Part shown: positions 24,090-32,324 of the stretch, one piece after another
How positions within the stretch are numbered: position 1 is the stretch's first letter
Layout: each line of letters opens with the position of its first letter
Made by a program: the position numbers and the translations under genes
Notes under the pieces: model-generated
Told to the model about the DNA's origin: nothing
The model's database searches: none
The model's input: only the letters and a program-made list of their open reading frames with translations
Origin: an uncultured Bacillota bacterium
GTDB taxonomy: Bacteria; Bacillota; Clostridia; Oscillospirales; Oscillospiraceae
DNA: 64,000 nt
Direction of reading: 5' to 3'
Assembly: GCA_947426945.1 (NCBI GenBank)
Contig: CANEFX010000005.1
Coordinates: 1 to 64,000 of the forward strand

Positions 24090-24704
24090 TCAGCCCCGGG
24101 GCTGAATCTTGTCAAAGGCCGGATTGGTGAGATAGACGTTCCTGGCGTCCATCTTCTCCTTGCACAGGCGCAGGCACTCGCCGAAGCGCTGGAAGTGGAC
24201 AATCTCCCGCTCCCGGAGGAATCGGATCACATTGTTCACATCCGGATCATCAGAAAGCCGCAGAATGTTGTCGTAGGTGAGCCGGGCCTTCTGCTCGGCG
24301 GCCAGATCCTCGGTCAGGTCGGCGATAACATCTCCGGTGGACTGGATAGACCCGGCAGTCCATGGAAACCCGGAAGCGGCAGTGGGATAGACCCCGGTGG
24401 TGTGATCCACAAAATAGGGTGCAAACGCGGGGTTTTTCTGAATATCCTCATCCGTGAGGTTCCGGGTCAGCTGGTGGACGACGGCCGCAACCATCTCCAT
24501 GTGTCCCAGTTCCTCGGTGCCAATATCGGTGAGCAGCCCCTTGGCCTCGGCGTATGGCATGGAATACCGCTGAGACAGGTAGCGCATAGAGGCGCCCAGC
24601 TCGCCGTCCGGTCCGCCGTACTGACTGATGATAAAGGCGGCCAGCTTGGGGTTGGGCGTGGCAATCTTCACCGGAAACTGCAGCTTTTTCTCATAATGGA
24701 ACAT
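24090..24704 (-). CDS. cotJC: CotJC, manganese-catalase-like spore coat protein
   Basis: The 204-aa protein is a full-length CotJC/manganese catalase-family protein. The di-metal site motifs E-x-x-x (GASMRYLSQRY then GTEELGHMEMV near residue 65) and the second helix pair (LTEDLAAEQKARLTY, then REREIVHFQRFGE near 170) carry the expected Glu/His ligands. It is part of the inner spore coat. The ATG abuts the stop codon of the upstream cotJA-cotJB fusion, and the GAGGTG ribosome binding site lies inside that gene's end, so the two are coupled. Expression in the mother cell is expected from the family. Confidence 0.93.
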   Translation of the reverse strand: MFHYEKKLQFPVKIATPNPKLAAFIISQYGGPDGELGASMRYLSQRYSMPYAEAKGLLTDIGTEELGHMEMVAAVVHQLTRNLTDEDIQKNPAFAPYFVDHTTGVYPTAASGFPWTAGSIQSTGDVIADLTEDLAAEQKARLTYDNILRLSDDPDVNNVIRFLREREIVHFQRFGECLRLCKEKMDARNVYLTNPAFDKIQPRG

Positions 24705-25181
24705 TTACTTCACCTCATTCTGCGCAAAATTCCAGGGCCACGGATCAGACAGCCATTGGTAGCTGTCTCCCGCAGCGGCGGCCTCCTTGGTGATGGGGCC
24801 ATACTTGGACTCATAGGCCGCTTTGGCCGCCTTCTCCATAGCGGAGAACTGCTTGAACAGCTTAAAGGCCTCGGCGTCATCCTTGTGGGTATCCAGGTAG
24901 ATGCCCAGCTCCAGCACCACGAACTCCAGAGCCTGGAGCTCTGCCAGCGGGGTTGTGGGCAGTGAGGAGCCGTCTACCGCCAGACGGAAGGGCAGATTCA
25001 GACCTGGGAACAGCGTGCCGTTGCTCAGCGCCTCCGACTGGCTGTATTTCTGGGGGTTATTCTGTTGGAAGGGCACATAGGGTACAGCCAGCCCCGCACA
25101 GGACGGCAGAGTGCCGTTGTTATCCGGACAGCTGGCCGGGGCAGCAGAGACGGGCCGGGCGCCGTTATTTTCAATTAACAA
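24705..25181 (-). CDS. Fused CotJA-CotJB spore coat protein
   Basis: Residues ~28-75 match CotJA (LAVPYVPFQQ, then ALSNGTLFPGLNLPF). Residues ~80-158 match CotJB (LQALEFVVLELGIYLDTH, then YGP and WPWNF). In Bacillus these are two separate genes preceding cotJC; here they are one 158-aa reading frame. The start is TTG at 25181, 9 bases after AAAGGAGGG; the nearby ATG at 25188 is out of frame and meets a stop after five codons. The protein helps assemble CotJC into the coat. Confidence 0.85.
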   Translation of the reverse strand: MLIENNGARPVSAAPASCPDNNGTLPSCAGLAVPYVPFQQNNPQKYSQSEALSNGTLFPGLNLPFRLAVDGSSLPTTPLAELQALEFVVLELGIYLDTHKDDAEAFKLFKQFSAMEKAAKAAYESKYGPITKEAAAAGDSYQWLSDPWPWNFAQNEVK

Positions 25182-25209
25182 GGGACATTCCCTCCTTTAT
25201 TCGGTCACA

Positions 25210-25243
25210 GGAGGATGGGCGCGGAAGGTCCGCGGCATCCTCC
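25210..25243. other. Hairpin in the divergent cotJ / cwlD leader region
   Basis: GGAGGATG and CATCCTCC flank an inner GCGGA/CCGC stem, giving a strong hairpin in the 148 bp between the divergent cotJA-cotJB and cwlD genes. It lies in the leader of one or both transcripts. There is no T-run, so it is not a classical terminator. Function unknown. Confidence 0.5.
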
Positions 25244-25329
25244 TCAATCCATTCTATGAGCGGAGCCTACAATGGGTACACGCATACCGGACAAGTCGGC
25301 CTCCATAGGATAGGGAGGAGGTGGTCACA

Positions 25330-26043
25330 TTGAAGAGAGGAATTCTGCTGGCCGGGGCACTCGTTGGGGCAGTGGTCCTGCTGGCGCTGACGCTGAGCCG
25401 GCTGGTCATCCTGGCGGAGCCTGCCATGGAACCGGCCTCGTTTCACCGGACCTGTCCGTTGGTGCTGGACGCCGGCCACGGCGGTGAGGACGGAGGCGCG
25501 GTATCTCTTACCGGAGTCCCGGAGAGCCGGATCAACCTGGCTATCGTTCTCAAGCTGCGGGATGTGCTGGGCCTGTACGGTGTAGATCCCATCCTGCTTC
25601 GAGAGGAGGACGTCTCCCTTCACGACGGCGACGCTGATACCCTGCGGGAAAAAAAGCGATCCGACCTGAAAAACCGGGTAGCGGCTATTGAGGCTGTGGA
25701 AGGCGGAACCCTTCTCAGCATCCACCAAAACACCTATCCTGGCAGCCGCTATCGCGGCGCCCACGTCTTCTATGCCCCCACTCAAGGTTCCCAGGCTCTG
25801 GCAGAACACTTTCAAAACAGCATAAAGACCGCCCTCCAACCAGAAAACCGGCGGGCAGTCAAGCAAATTCCGGACAGTGTGTATATTATGAACCACATCA
25901 CCTGCCCTGCCATTCTCATTGAGTGCGGCTTCCTCACCAACCCGGAAGAGGAGTCCCTCCTCCGGGACGAGGACTACCAGCGCAAGATGGCCGCCGTGGC
26001 CGCCGCCGCCTGGCTGACGGCACCCGGATCAGACATTGACTGA
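25330..26043 (+). CDS. cwlD: N-acetylmuramoyl-L-alanine amidase, CwlD type
   Basis: The 237-aa protein has one N-terminal membrane helix (residues 4-24) and an Amidase_3 domain. The zinc ligands are recognisable: LDAGHGGEDGG near residue 45 (His), E near 64 after PESRINL, and SIHQNTYP near 132 (His), with the catalytic Glu in ILIECGFLTNPEE near 200. CwlD acts with PdaA to make muramic delta-lactam in the spore cortex, the mark recognised by cortex-lytic enzymes such as SleC, whose genes lie immediately downstream on the other strand. TTG at 25330 is chosen because GGGAGGAGG lies 7-8 bases upstream; the GTG at 25321 overlaps that site. Confidence 0.9.
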   Translation: MKRGILLAGALVGAVVLLALTLSRLVILAEPAMEPASFHRTCPLVLDAGHGGEDGGAVSLTGVPESRINLAIVLKLRDVLGLYGVDPILLREEDVSLHDGDADTLREKKRSDLKNRVAAIEAVEGGTLLSIHQNTYPGSRYRGAHVFYAPTQGSQALAEHFQNSIKTALQPENRRAVKQIPDSVYIMNHITCPAILIECGFLTNPEEESLLRDEDYQRKMAAVAAAAWLTAPGSDID

Positions 26044-26081
26044 AGCATACCTGTATGCCGCCGTTTTAAATCCATCTGAAA

Positions 26082-26119
26082 AGGCAGGGCCGCGTCCTAA
26101 TTCTGGCACAGCCCTGCCT
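26082..26119 (-). terminator. Terminator of the SleC-like operon
   Basis: A 9-bp stem (AGGCAGGGC against GCCCTGCCT) with a 20-base loop is followed on the minus strand by TTTTC. It lies between the convergent cwlD and peptidoglycan-binding genes. Confidence 0.65.
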
Positions 26120-26134
26120 GCATTCACAGCCTTT

Positions 26135-26716
26135 CTATCCCCAGCCGCCGGTAAACTCCGGCTGACAGTCGGTGTCCTGGACTATGAAAATTTCATACAG
26201 ATGGGACAATGCGTCCCAGGTGGCGGAGTCCAGACAGCCGGTCTCCGGCAGTCCGGCCGCTTTTTGCAGCCACCGAATGTTCCCGGCCGAGGCTGGACCG
26301 TTGCATCCGTCCGCATCACAGGGGGTAATCCCCTCAAAATGCCGGGCCAGAATATTGAACATGGTCTGAGGCACTATTAAATATTCCTTGGTATCTCCCT
26401 CGTTGACCTGGATGCCCTCTGAGGGAAACATCCGGGTAGCTCGGGAGTAGCTGTCTTTGGCCCGCTGATTCATCCAGCAGTTTCGGATGGCGTTCCAGGT
26501 GGCCTGATCCACCGTTCCTGTGACGGGCAGGCCCGCCTCCCGCTGAAAGCGCATCACCGCCTCCAGGGTGCGTTCGCCGAACACCCCGTCCACTGCCAGT
26601 TCCGGTAAAAAATGATAGGTTTTGGAGAGCTGACGGAGCATATATTGCAGGCTGCTTACCGGCTTGGCCAGCATTTCCCGCTCCAGCAGCTCCCGTTCCG
26701 CCGTAGTGTCTCTCAT
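26135..26716 (-). CDS. Peptidoglycan-binding domain protein, probable spore cortex accessory
   Basis: The 193-aa protein has a clear PG_binding_1 domain (SSLQYMLRQL, then VDGVFGERTLEAVMRFQ and GTVDQATWNAI, residues ~20-80) and a second, divergent copy near 125-180 (NIRWLQKAAGLPETGCLDSATWDAL). No signal peptide or catalytic domain is visible. The start at 26716 overlaps the stop of the SleC-like gene by ATGA and has GAGTGAAGG upstream, so the two are coupled. It probably helps the cortex hydrolase bind or stay inactive; this is inferred from context. Confidence 0.85.
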   Translation of the reverse strand: MRDTTAERELLEREMLAKPVSSLQYMLRQLSKTYHFLPELAVDGVFGERTLEAVMRFQREAGLPVTGTVDQATWNAIRNCWMNQRAKDSYSRATRMFPSEGIQVNEGDTKEYLIVPQTMFNILARHFEGITPCDADGCNGPASAGNIRWLQKAAGLPETGCLDSATWDALSHLYEIFIVQDTDCQPEFTGGWG

Positions 26717-27981
26717 ACCTTCACTCCTCTCTGTCCGTCTCTTCTCCGGCCGTCTGTCCAGCCCATAGTCAGGGGATAACCCGGGTACTGGCCGATCCGC
26801 GGAGTATCTCCCCAGCGGTCCGCCTTCCCCTGCCCGTCCCCGTCTCCCTGGGCCATCACGGGGACGGCGTCCTCCCGCAGAGACTGAGCCCGCACCGTGT
26901 CCCGGCGGAGGAAGTAATCCGCCAGGGCAAAGTTGCCGTAGATAGAGTCCCAAGTGGTCTCGTCCACGTAGCCGTTAGGCGTGAGGCCTACCAGCTGCTG
27001 ATAAGTGCGCACCGCCTGGGTGGTGGTGGGACCGAACATCCCATCCACCGTTATGGGCGACAGTGAGCTGTCAAACTGGGCCAGCAGGGCCAGCATATAC
27101 TGGAGGATACCCACCTCCGGGCCGTTGTCTCCCTCCTCCAGGGGGCCGGAAAACTGATAGCGGACGGTGACAAAGGTCTGTCCCTGGCTCACCAGCTCGG
27201 CCAGCTGAAGGATGCCGGAATGGATATATACCATCTTGTACCACGTAGCCTTGCCCACGATGCCGTCTGGAGTCAGGTTGAAGATGCGCTGGAAGGTGAT
27301 CACCGCCTCCCGGGTGCTCTCACCAAATATCCCGGTGACCGGGGATATCTTGGGAATGGCCGGGTAGTTCTGGGAGATCCGATTGAGCATGGCCTGAATG
27401 ATCACTACATTCCGGCCCACGGACCCCAGGCGCAGCGGCGTTCCGGGATAGGAATCGGTGATGTCCTGAATGGGAGCGTCCACCACCAGCTCAATATTTT
27501 CCCCGTAGTAGTGCCGCAGAATCTCCATGGAGTTAGCCCCCTCCTGGGCCAGCTCCTGGCTGCCCCACTGAGACAGCCCCGCACATTTGGAGGTAGTGCC
27601 GTTGCAGAACTTGGCTGCCAAAGGCTCCACATAGCCCTGGCGGCGGATATAATCGTTAAAAATCTCGTCCACCATCTGACTGATATTTTCAAAAATATTT
27701 CGACCTCGGATGAACTTCTGATCATACTGGGTGGTGGAGGTAATCTGGAAATTATAGCCCTGGCTGGGGTAGAATTCAGTGTATACCCGATTCAGGGCAA
27801 AGGAAATGATGGCCAGAATATTGGCCCGGATGGCGGAGGGCTCCCAGGTTGGGTATATCTCACTGGAGGCCACGTTTTTCACATAGTCCGGGAAAGAAAC
27901 AGTGACATTCTCCGCCCACTGGTTGGGCAGCCCCAGATGTACTGTAATGGTACGGGGCACATACGGAATGATGCTCAGCAT
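26713..27981 (-). CDS. sleC: SleC-like spore cortex-lytic enzyme (core and peptidoglycan-binding part)
   Basis: The 422-aa protein closely resembles the central part of clostridial SleC: FPDYVKNVASSEIYPTW, AIRANILAIISFALNRVYTE, GYNFQITSTTQYDQ and LSQWGSQELAQEG, a SpoIID-like fold. Two PG_binding_1 domains follow (~180-255 and ~285-350) and then a Gly/Asp/Arg-rich tail. SleC degrades cortex peptidoglycan at germination. The N-terminal pre-domain of SleC is missing here and appears as the separate gene 10 bp upstream. It is coupled by ATGA to a further peptidoglycan-binding gene. It lacks a signal peptide, as expected for a spore-compartment protein. Confidence 0.85.
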   Translation of the reverse strand: MLSIIPYVPRTITVHLGLPNQWAENVTVSFPDYVKNVASSEIYPTWEPSAIRANILAIISFALNRVYTEFYPSQGYNFQITSTTQYDQKFIRGRNIFENISQMVDEIFNDYIRRQGYVEPLAAKFCNGTTSKCAGLSQWGSQELAQEGANSMEILRHYYGENIELVVDAPIQDITDSYPGTPLRLGSVGRNVVIIQAMLNRISQNYPAIPKISPVTGIFGESTREAVITFQRIFNLTPDGIVGKATWYKMVYIHSGILQLAELVSQGQTFVTVRYQFSGPLEEGDNGPEVGILQYMLALLAQFDSSLSPITVDGMFGPTTTQAVRTYQQLVGLTPNGYVDETTWDSIYGNFALADYFLRRDTVRAQSLREDAVPVMAQGDGDGQGKADRWGDTPRIGQYPGYPLTMGWTDGRRRDGQRGVKV

Positions 27982-27991
27982 GGCTCCACCT

Positions 27992-28393
27992 CTACAAATC
28001 CTGGGTGGGGATGTCCCACACGTCCCTCTGCTGAAGGCTGCACAGCCCTTGGGGCAGGGGGATCAGCTCCATATTCTGCACTGTCTCTACCCCTGGAAAT
28101 ACTTGTACGTTCTCCATCTGAAGCATGGCGTAGCCCGGCTGCTCCGCCCACACGCTGCACAGCGCGCAGGGGGCGCCGTCTCCGGGCAGTCCGCCGGGCG
28201 AGGTGCTCTCCCCCAGTACTGGAGTATCAATCTGCACCGGCTGTATTTTCCCGCTGCTGTCAGTATTTTGAAGAGAGAGCAGTTTCCACTTGCCCTCCTC
28301 CCCCGGCGTGGCCACCACGACCGTGGCCCCCTCCAGGGGTATCTGCGCCTGGGAGGTGTATACCCGGACGCTTAAGGTTCCTGTTGCTTGCAT
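27992..28393 (-). CDS. Carboxypeptidase-regulatory-like domain protein, counterpart of the SleC N-terminal region
   Basis: This 133-aa beta-sandwich protein (LSVRVYTSQAQIPLEGATVVV, then QNTDSSGKIQPVQIDTP and GYAMLQMENVQVFPG) resembles the N-terminal pre-domain of clostridial SleC (a strand, PI-x-A-x-V, NDSGQ, then a Tyr-rich strand). In those clostridia it is part of the same polypeptide as the enzyme. Here it is a separate gene 10 bp before the enzyme gene. GGGAGGT lies 6 bases before ATG 28393; the longer open frame upstream has no such site. Confidence 0.75.
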   Translation of the reverse strand: MQATGTLSVRVYTSQAQIPLEGATVVVATPGEEGKWKLLSLQNTDSSGKIQPVQIDTPVLGESTSPGGLPGDGAPCALCSVWAEQPGYAMLQMENVQVFPGVETVQNMELIPLPQGLCSLQQRDVWDIPTQDL

Positions 28394-28482
28394 AAAATAC
28401 CTCCCGGGTCGGACTCCTCCGGGAGCCCGGCCTCTGTCCCATCCTATGCGCGGCGGACGCGGTGCGTCCCCACGGGGAGAGC

Positions 28483-28550
28483 GTGTCCCAAGCGCAGCGC
28501 TTTTATCTTTGTTTCCCCCCGCCTCCAGCGGAGAAAACATGTCAATATAT
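28483..28550 (+). repeat. Short dispersed hairpin repeat, copy A
   Basis: It shares with 41541-41600 (opposite strand) the order GTGTCCCAA, GCG-AGC, GTTT-CCCC, GCCTCC-GCGG, GAAAAC and AATATAT. The hairpin stem is degenerate in this copy. Both copies lie upstream of a gene that reads in the same direction. Confidence 0.5.
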
Positions 28551-28585
28551 CTTCTTCGCAGACACTCCCCCGCAGGGAAAGGCCC

Positions 28586-28614
28586 TTGCAATACCTCCGC
28601 ATTTATAGTAGAAT
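28586..28614 (+). promoter_or_regulatory. Sigma-A-type promoter of the radical-SAM gene
   Basis: TTGCAA (28586-28591), a 17-base spacer and TAGAAT (28609-28614) lie about 80 bp before the ATG of the DUF512 gene. The bases just before it (28564-28584) resemble the outer end of the 200-bp intergenic repeat described below, a possible solitary remnant. Confidence 0.65.
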
Positions 28615-28696
28615 AAGGCGATATTGCTCCGGCTATGTCCCTCTCGGGGCAGGGTCAGGGATTCGGCGCCCGGCTGCCGGAAGGAGGAACGCGTCC

Positions 28697-30073
28697 ATGA
28701 GCATGACGGCTGTGAAATCGGTGGATCCCCACAGTCCGGCCCACCGGGCAGGGGTGCGGGCCGGTGAAACCCTCACCCATATCAACGGCCATCCCGTCCT
28801 GGACGTGCTGGACTATAAATTCTACAGCTACGACCCCCGGCTGGAACTGACTCTGAAAGGTTCTGACGGAAGCGTTCGCACCCTGCGGGTACGCAAATCC
28901 GAGGGGGAGGAACTGGGCCTGGAGTTTGAAACCTACCTTATGGACCGGGCCCGCTCCTGCGCCAACCACTGCATCTTCTGCTTTGTAGACCAGATGCCGC
29001 CCGGGATGCGCCCTTCCCTCTACTTCAAGGACGACGATGCCCGATTGTCTTTTCTGTTGGGTAACTACCTTACCCTGACTAACCTCTCCCCCCGGGAGGT
29101 ACAGCGTATCATCGACCTGCGCATCTCCCCCATCAATGTGTCCGTCCACACCACCGACCGGGCACTGCGGGCAGAGATGCTGAAAAATACCCGGGCGGGG
29201 GAAGGCATCGGCATTATGGAGCGGTTCGCTGAAAATCATATCACCATGAACTGCCAGATCGTCTCCTGCCCCGGCATTAACGACGGCCCAGCCCTGGACA
29301 GCACTCTGACCGACCTGGCGGCCATGTTCCCGGCGGTGAACAGCATCTCTGTGGTACCAGTGGGGGTAACCAAATACCGGGACGGGCTTTACCCCCTGAA
29401 AATCTACACGCAGGAGACCGCCGCCGCCCTCGTTGACCAGGTAGAGGCCTTCGCCCAAAAACATCTGGAGGCCCATGGCACCAGACTGGTCTGGTGCTCT
29501 GATGAGTTTTATCTTCTGGCCGGGCGGAAACTGCCTGAAGAGGAATATTTTGAGGACTTTACCCAGCTGGACAACGGGGTAGGCATGCTCACCCTTCTCA
29601 GCCGGGAATTTTCCAGAGCTCTGGACCTGACGGAGCCGGCCGATTGGGAGGAAATCCCCCCCTTTTCCATCGCCACCGGGGTATCCGCCGCCCCGTTTTT
29701 GGCAAAATTAGTGGGACAAGCCCAGGAAAAATGTGGTACAATAGATGGAAAGGTCTACCCCATTGTCAACCGGTTTTTCGGCGAGACCATCACCGTGGCC
29801 GGACTGGTCACAGGAGGCGACCTGATCGACCAGCTCAGAGGAAAGGAGCTGGGCCGACGACTGCTCATCCCCGCCAGCATGCTCCGCTCTGGGGAGAACG
29901 TCTTTTTGGACGACGTAAGTACTGGCGACGTGGAGCGGGAGCTGGGGGTACCCGTCATTCCCGTCCCCCAGGACGGTTACGAGCTGCTGGACGCCATGCT
30001 GGGCATCGCACTCACCCCTGAGACTCAGCGGCTGGCCTGGGCGAATGAGGAATTTTACCGGTATAATCCGTAG
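28697..30073 (+). CDS. DUF512 family radical-SAM protein with PDZ domain
   Basis: The 458-aa protein has an N-terminal PDZ-like segment (VDPHSPAHRAGVRAGE, residues 8-25), the radical-SAM cluster motif C-x3-C-x2-C (CANHCIFC near 91) and the family-specific FVDQMPPGMRPSLYFKDDD. The C-terminal DUF512 region (GLVTGGDLIDQL, VFLDDVS) is complete. The function is not established in the literature I know. The gene is usually next to der in Clostridia, as here. The ATG follows AAGGAGGAA by 8 bases, and a sigma-A-type promoter lies at 28586-28614. Confidence 0.9.
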   Translation: MSMTAVKSVDPHSPAHRAGVRAGETLTHINGHPVLDVLDYKFYSYDPRLELTLKGSDGSVRTLRVRKSEGEELGLEFETYLMDRARSCANHCIFCFVDQMPPGMRPSLYFKDDDARLSFLLGNYLTLTNLSPREVQRIIDLRISPINVSVHTTDRALRAEMLKNTRAGEGIGIMERFAENHITMNCQIVSCPGINDGPALDSTLTDLAAMFPAVNSISVVPVGVTKYRDGLYPLKIYTQETAAALVDQVEAFAQKHLEAHGTRLVWCSDEFYLLAGRKLPEEEYFEDFTQLDNGVGMLTLLSREFSRALDLTEPADWEEIPPFSIATGVSAAPFLAKLVGQAQEKCGTIDGKVYPIVNRFFGETITVAGLVTGGDLIDQLRGKELGRRLLIPASMLRSGENVFLDDVSTGDVERELGVPVIPVPQDGYELLDAMLGIALTPETQRLAWANEEFYRYNP

Positions 30074-30081
30074 GGGAGCGC

Positions 30082-30293
30082 AAAAAGCCTCCTTTGGCAA
30101 AGGAGGTGCTCCAGTGCGCGCACTGGGGCGGAGGATTGTATTTTGGCGAAGCCAAAATGTACGGAGTAAACCAGGTTTGCACAAACCTTGTTTGCTTCGC
30201 ACGTTTCGCTTCGCGAAACATAATCCTCAGTCAGCCTTCGGCTGACAGCCCCTTTCAAAAGGGGCCTTTTCCCTGCGGGGGACGAGAAAGTTT
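30082..30293. repeat. Palindromic ~200 bp intergenic repeat, copy R1
   Basis: It begins AAGCCTCCTTTGGCAAAGG and ends with CCCCTTTCAAAAGGGG then CTGCGGGGGAC. It carries GGCGGAGGATTGT near the left end, ATAATCCTCAG near the right end, and small hairpins such as TTTTGGCGAAGCCAAAA and CGTTTCGCTTCGCGAAAC between. The whole can fold on itself. It contains no gene and lies between the DUF512 and der genes. Similar copies lie at 39017, 54904 and 55889. Confidence 0.85.
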
Positions 30294-30309
30294 AGAAGGA
30301 AGTGACCAT

Positions 30310-31635
30310 ATGAAACCCTTAGTCGCCATTGTGGGACGGCCCAACGTGGGCAAGTCCATGCTGTTCAACAAGCTGTGCGGGCAGCGGCTGTCCATCGTGG
30401 AGGACACCCCCGGGGTGACCCGAGACCGGTTGTACGCCCAGTGCGAGTGGCGAAACCGGGTCTTTGACATCGTGGACACCGGCGGCATTGAGCCGGGAAC
30501 CGACGATCAGATTCTATCCTTCATGCGGGAGCAGGCGGAGATTGCCATCGGCGCCGCCACGGTGATCGTTTTTGTCTGCGACGTTAAAACAGGCATGACC
30601 GCCTCCGACCAGGAGGTGGCCAATATGCTGCTGCGTTCCGGCAAACCGGTGGTGCTGGCGGTGAACAAGGCCGACCAGACCGGCCGGGAGAACCCGGATA
30701 TCTACGAATTTTACAACCTGGGCCTGGGCGACCCCATCGCCGTGTCCGCCGTCCACGGCCACGGTACCGGCGACCTGCTGGACGCCTGCTTCGCCTTCTT
30801 CCCCCCCGAGGACGAGGAGGAAGAGGAGGACGACGTGGTCAAGGTGGCCGTCATCGGCAAGCCCAACGTGGGCAAGTCCTCTCTGGTCAACCGCATCCTT
30901 GGCGAGGAGCGGGTGATCGTCTCCAATGTCGCCGGCACCACCCGGGACGCGGTGGACAGCTTTTTTGAGAACGACCAGGGTAAGTACCTGTTCATCGACA
31001 CCGCCGGGATGCGGAAGAAGTCCAAGGTGGACGACCGGATCGAGAAGTTCTCCGTCCTCCGGGCCACCATGGCCATCGAGCGCAGCGACGTGTGCCTCAT
31101 CATGATTGATGCCCAGGAGGGGGTCACCGAGCAGGACACCAAGGTGGCCGGACTGGCCCACGAGGCGGGCAAGGCCTGTATCATCGTGGTCAACAAGTGG
31201 GACGCCATCGAGAAGGACGGCAAGACCATGGACAAGATGCGCCAGGACGTGATGCGGGATTTGTCCTACATGACCTACGCCCCCATCCTGTTCATCTCCG
31301 CCCTGACGGGCCAGCGGGTAGACCGGCTCTTTGAGCTCATCAACTACGTGAACAATCAGGCGGCCATGCGCATTACCACCGGCATGCTCAACTCCCTGCT
31401 GGCCGACGCTACCGCAAGGGTCCAGCCCCCCACCGACAAGGGCCGGCGGCTGAAGGTCTACTATATGACCCAGGTTGGCATCAAGCCCCCCCACTTCGTC
31501 TGCTTCTGCAACGACGCAAGGCTGTTCCACTTCTCCTACCAGCGGTATATCGAAAATCAGATCCGCTCCACCTTCGGCCTGGAGGGCACTCCGGTGCGCC
31601 TCACCGTCCGGGAGCGGGGCGAAAAGGAGGGGTAA
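30310..31635 (+). CDS. der: GTPase Der (EngA)
   Basis: The 441-aa ribosome-assembly GTPase (50S maturation) has two tandem GTPase domains. G1 motifs are GRPNVGKS near residue 8 and GKPNVGKS near 181; the DTGG and DTAG switch motifs, NKAD and NKWD G4 motifs and the C-terminal KH-like domain (KVYYMTQVGIKPPHFV) are all present. ATG at 30310 follows GAAGGAAG; the longer frame upstream runs through the repeat and is not used. The plsY gene follows after 2 bp. Confidence 0.97.
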   Translation: MKPLVAIVGRPNVGKSMLFNKLCGQRLSIVEDTPGVTRDRLYAQCEWRNRVFDIVDTGGIEPGTDDQILSFMREQAEIAIGAATVIVFVCDVKTGMTASDQEVANMLLRSGKPVVLAVNKADQTGRENPDIYEFYNLGLGDPIAVSAVHGHGTGDLLDACFAFFPPEDEEEEEDDVVKVAVIGKPNVGKSSLVNRILGEERVIVSNVAGTTRDAVDSFFENDQGKYLFIDTAGMRKKSKVDDRIEKFSVLRATMAIERSDVCLIMIDAQEGVTEQDTKVAGLAHEAGKACIIVVNKWDAIEKDGKTMDKMRQDVMRDLSYMTYAPILFISALTGQRVDRLFELINYVNNQAAMRITTGMLNSLLADATARVQPPTDKGRRLKVYYMTQVGIKPPHFVCFCNDARLFHFSYQRYIENQIRSTFGLEGTPVRLTVRERGEKEG

Positions 31636-31637
31636 GG

Positions 31638-32309
31638 ATGCTGACGGATATTTTATATGACGTCATGATGGACCTGATTTACGGCGGCGTTATCATCGCC
31701 GCAGTCGCTTACCTCTGCGGCTGCTTCAACGGGGCTGTCATTGTGTCGAAGTATATCCTGCACGACGACATCCGCACCCACGGCAGCGGCAACGCCGGAC
31801 TGACCAACTTCTACCGCACCTTTGGCGGCCCTCTCACTCTGGTGGTCATCTCCTGCGACGTGCTGAAGGCCATTGTGTCCATCCTGTTCGGCGTCTGGCT
31901 GATTTCCTATCTCGGCTATGGCAGAAGTGGGAGCCTCGATCTGGTGTACGCCCGGTACTGGGCGGGACTCTGGTGCCTGCTGGGCCACATGTTCCCCTGC
32001 ATGTTCCACTTCAAGGGAGGCAAGGGCATCCTCTCCGGCGGGACCATCGCCATTATGCTGGATTGGAGAATCGCCCTTGTCGTCTGGGGCGGGTTTATCC
32101 TGCTGGCGGTCCTCACCCGGTACGTCTCCCTGGGCTCCTGCTGGGCGGGGGCGTCCTTCCCCTTCGCCACCTGGTTTGTCTATCACGACGCGATTCTCCT
32201 GGTTTTGTCCATCGCCATCGGCGGGCTCATCCTGTACATGCACCGGGGAAATATTCACCGGCTGCTCACCGGGACGGAGAACAGATTTTCCCTCCATAAA
32301 AAGAAATAA
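31638..32309 (+). CDS. plsY: Glycerol-3-phosphate acyltransferase PlsY
   Basis: This 223-aa polytopic membrane enzyme transfers the acyl group from acyl-phosphate to glycerol-3-phosphate, the first step of phospholipid synthesis. The three conserved loops are intact: GSGNAGLTN near residue 49, HFKGGKG near 123, and GSCWAGASFP near 160. It lies between der and gpsA, whose product makes its substrate, with a degenerate paralog in between. Confidence 0.95.
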   Translation: MLTDILYDVMMDLIYGGVIIAAVAYLCGCFNGAVIVSKYILHDDIRTHGSGNAGLTNFYRTFGGPLTLVVISCDVLKAIVSILFGVWLISYLGYGRSGSLDLVYARYWAGLWCLLGHMFPCMFHFKGGKGILSGGTIAIMLDWRIALVVWGGFILLAVLTRYVSLGSCWAGASFPFATWFVYHDAILLVLSIAIGGLILYMHRGNIHRLLTGTENRFSLHKKK

Positions 32310-32324
32310 GGGGGTGGGTGCGCT

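Noticed and set aside
25282-25310. GCATA - 17 bases - CATAGGA as a forespore sigma-G promoter of cwlD
   Set aside because: The -10 matches poorly and transcription would begin inside the Shine-Dalgarno sequence of the TTG start.
30082-30293. The 200-bp repeats as riboswitches or T-boxes
   Set aside because: They precede and follow unrelated genes in varied positions, lack T-box or known riboswitch motifs, and are imperfect palindromes with repeat-like ends.
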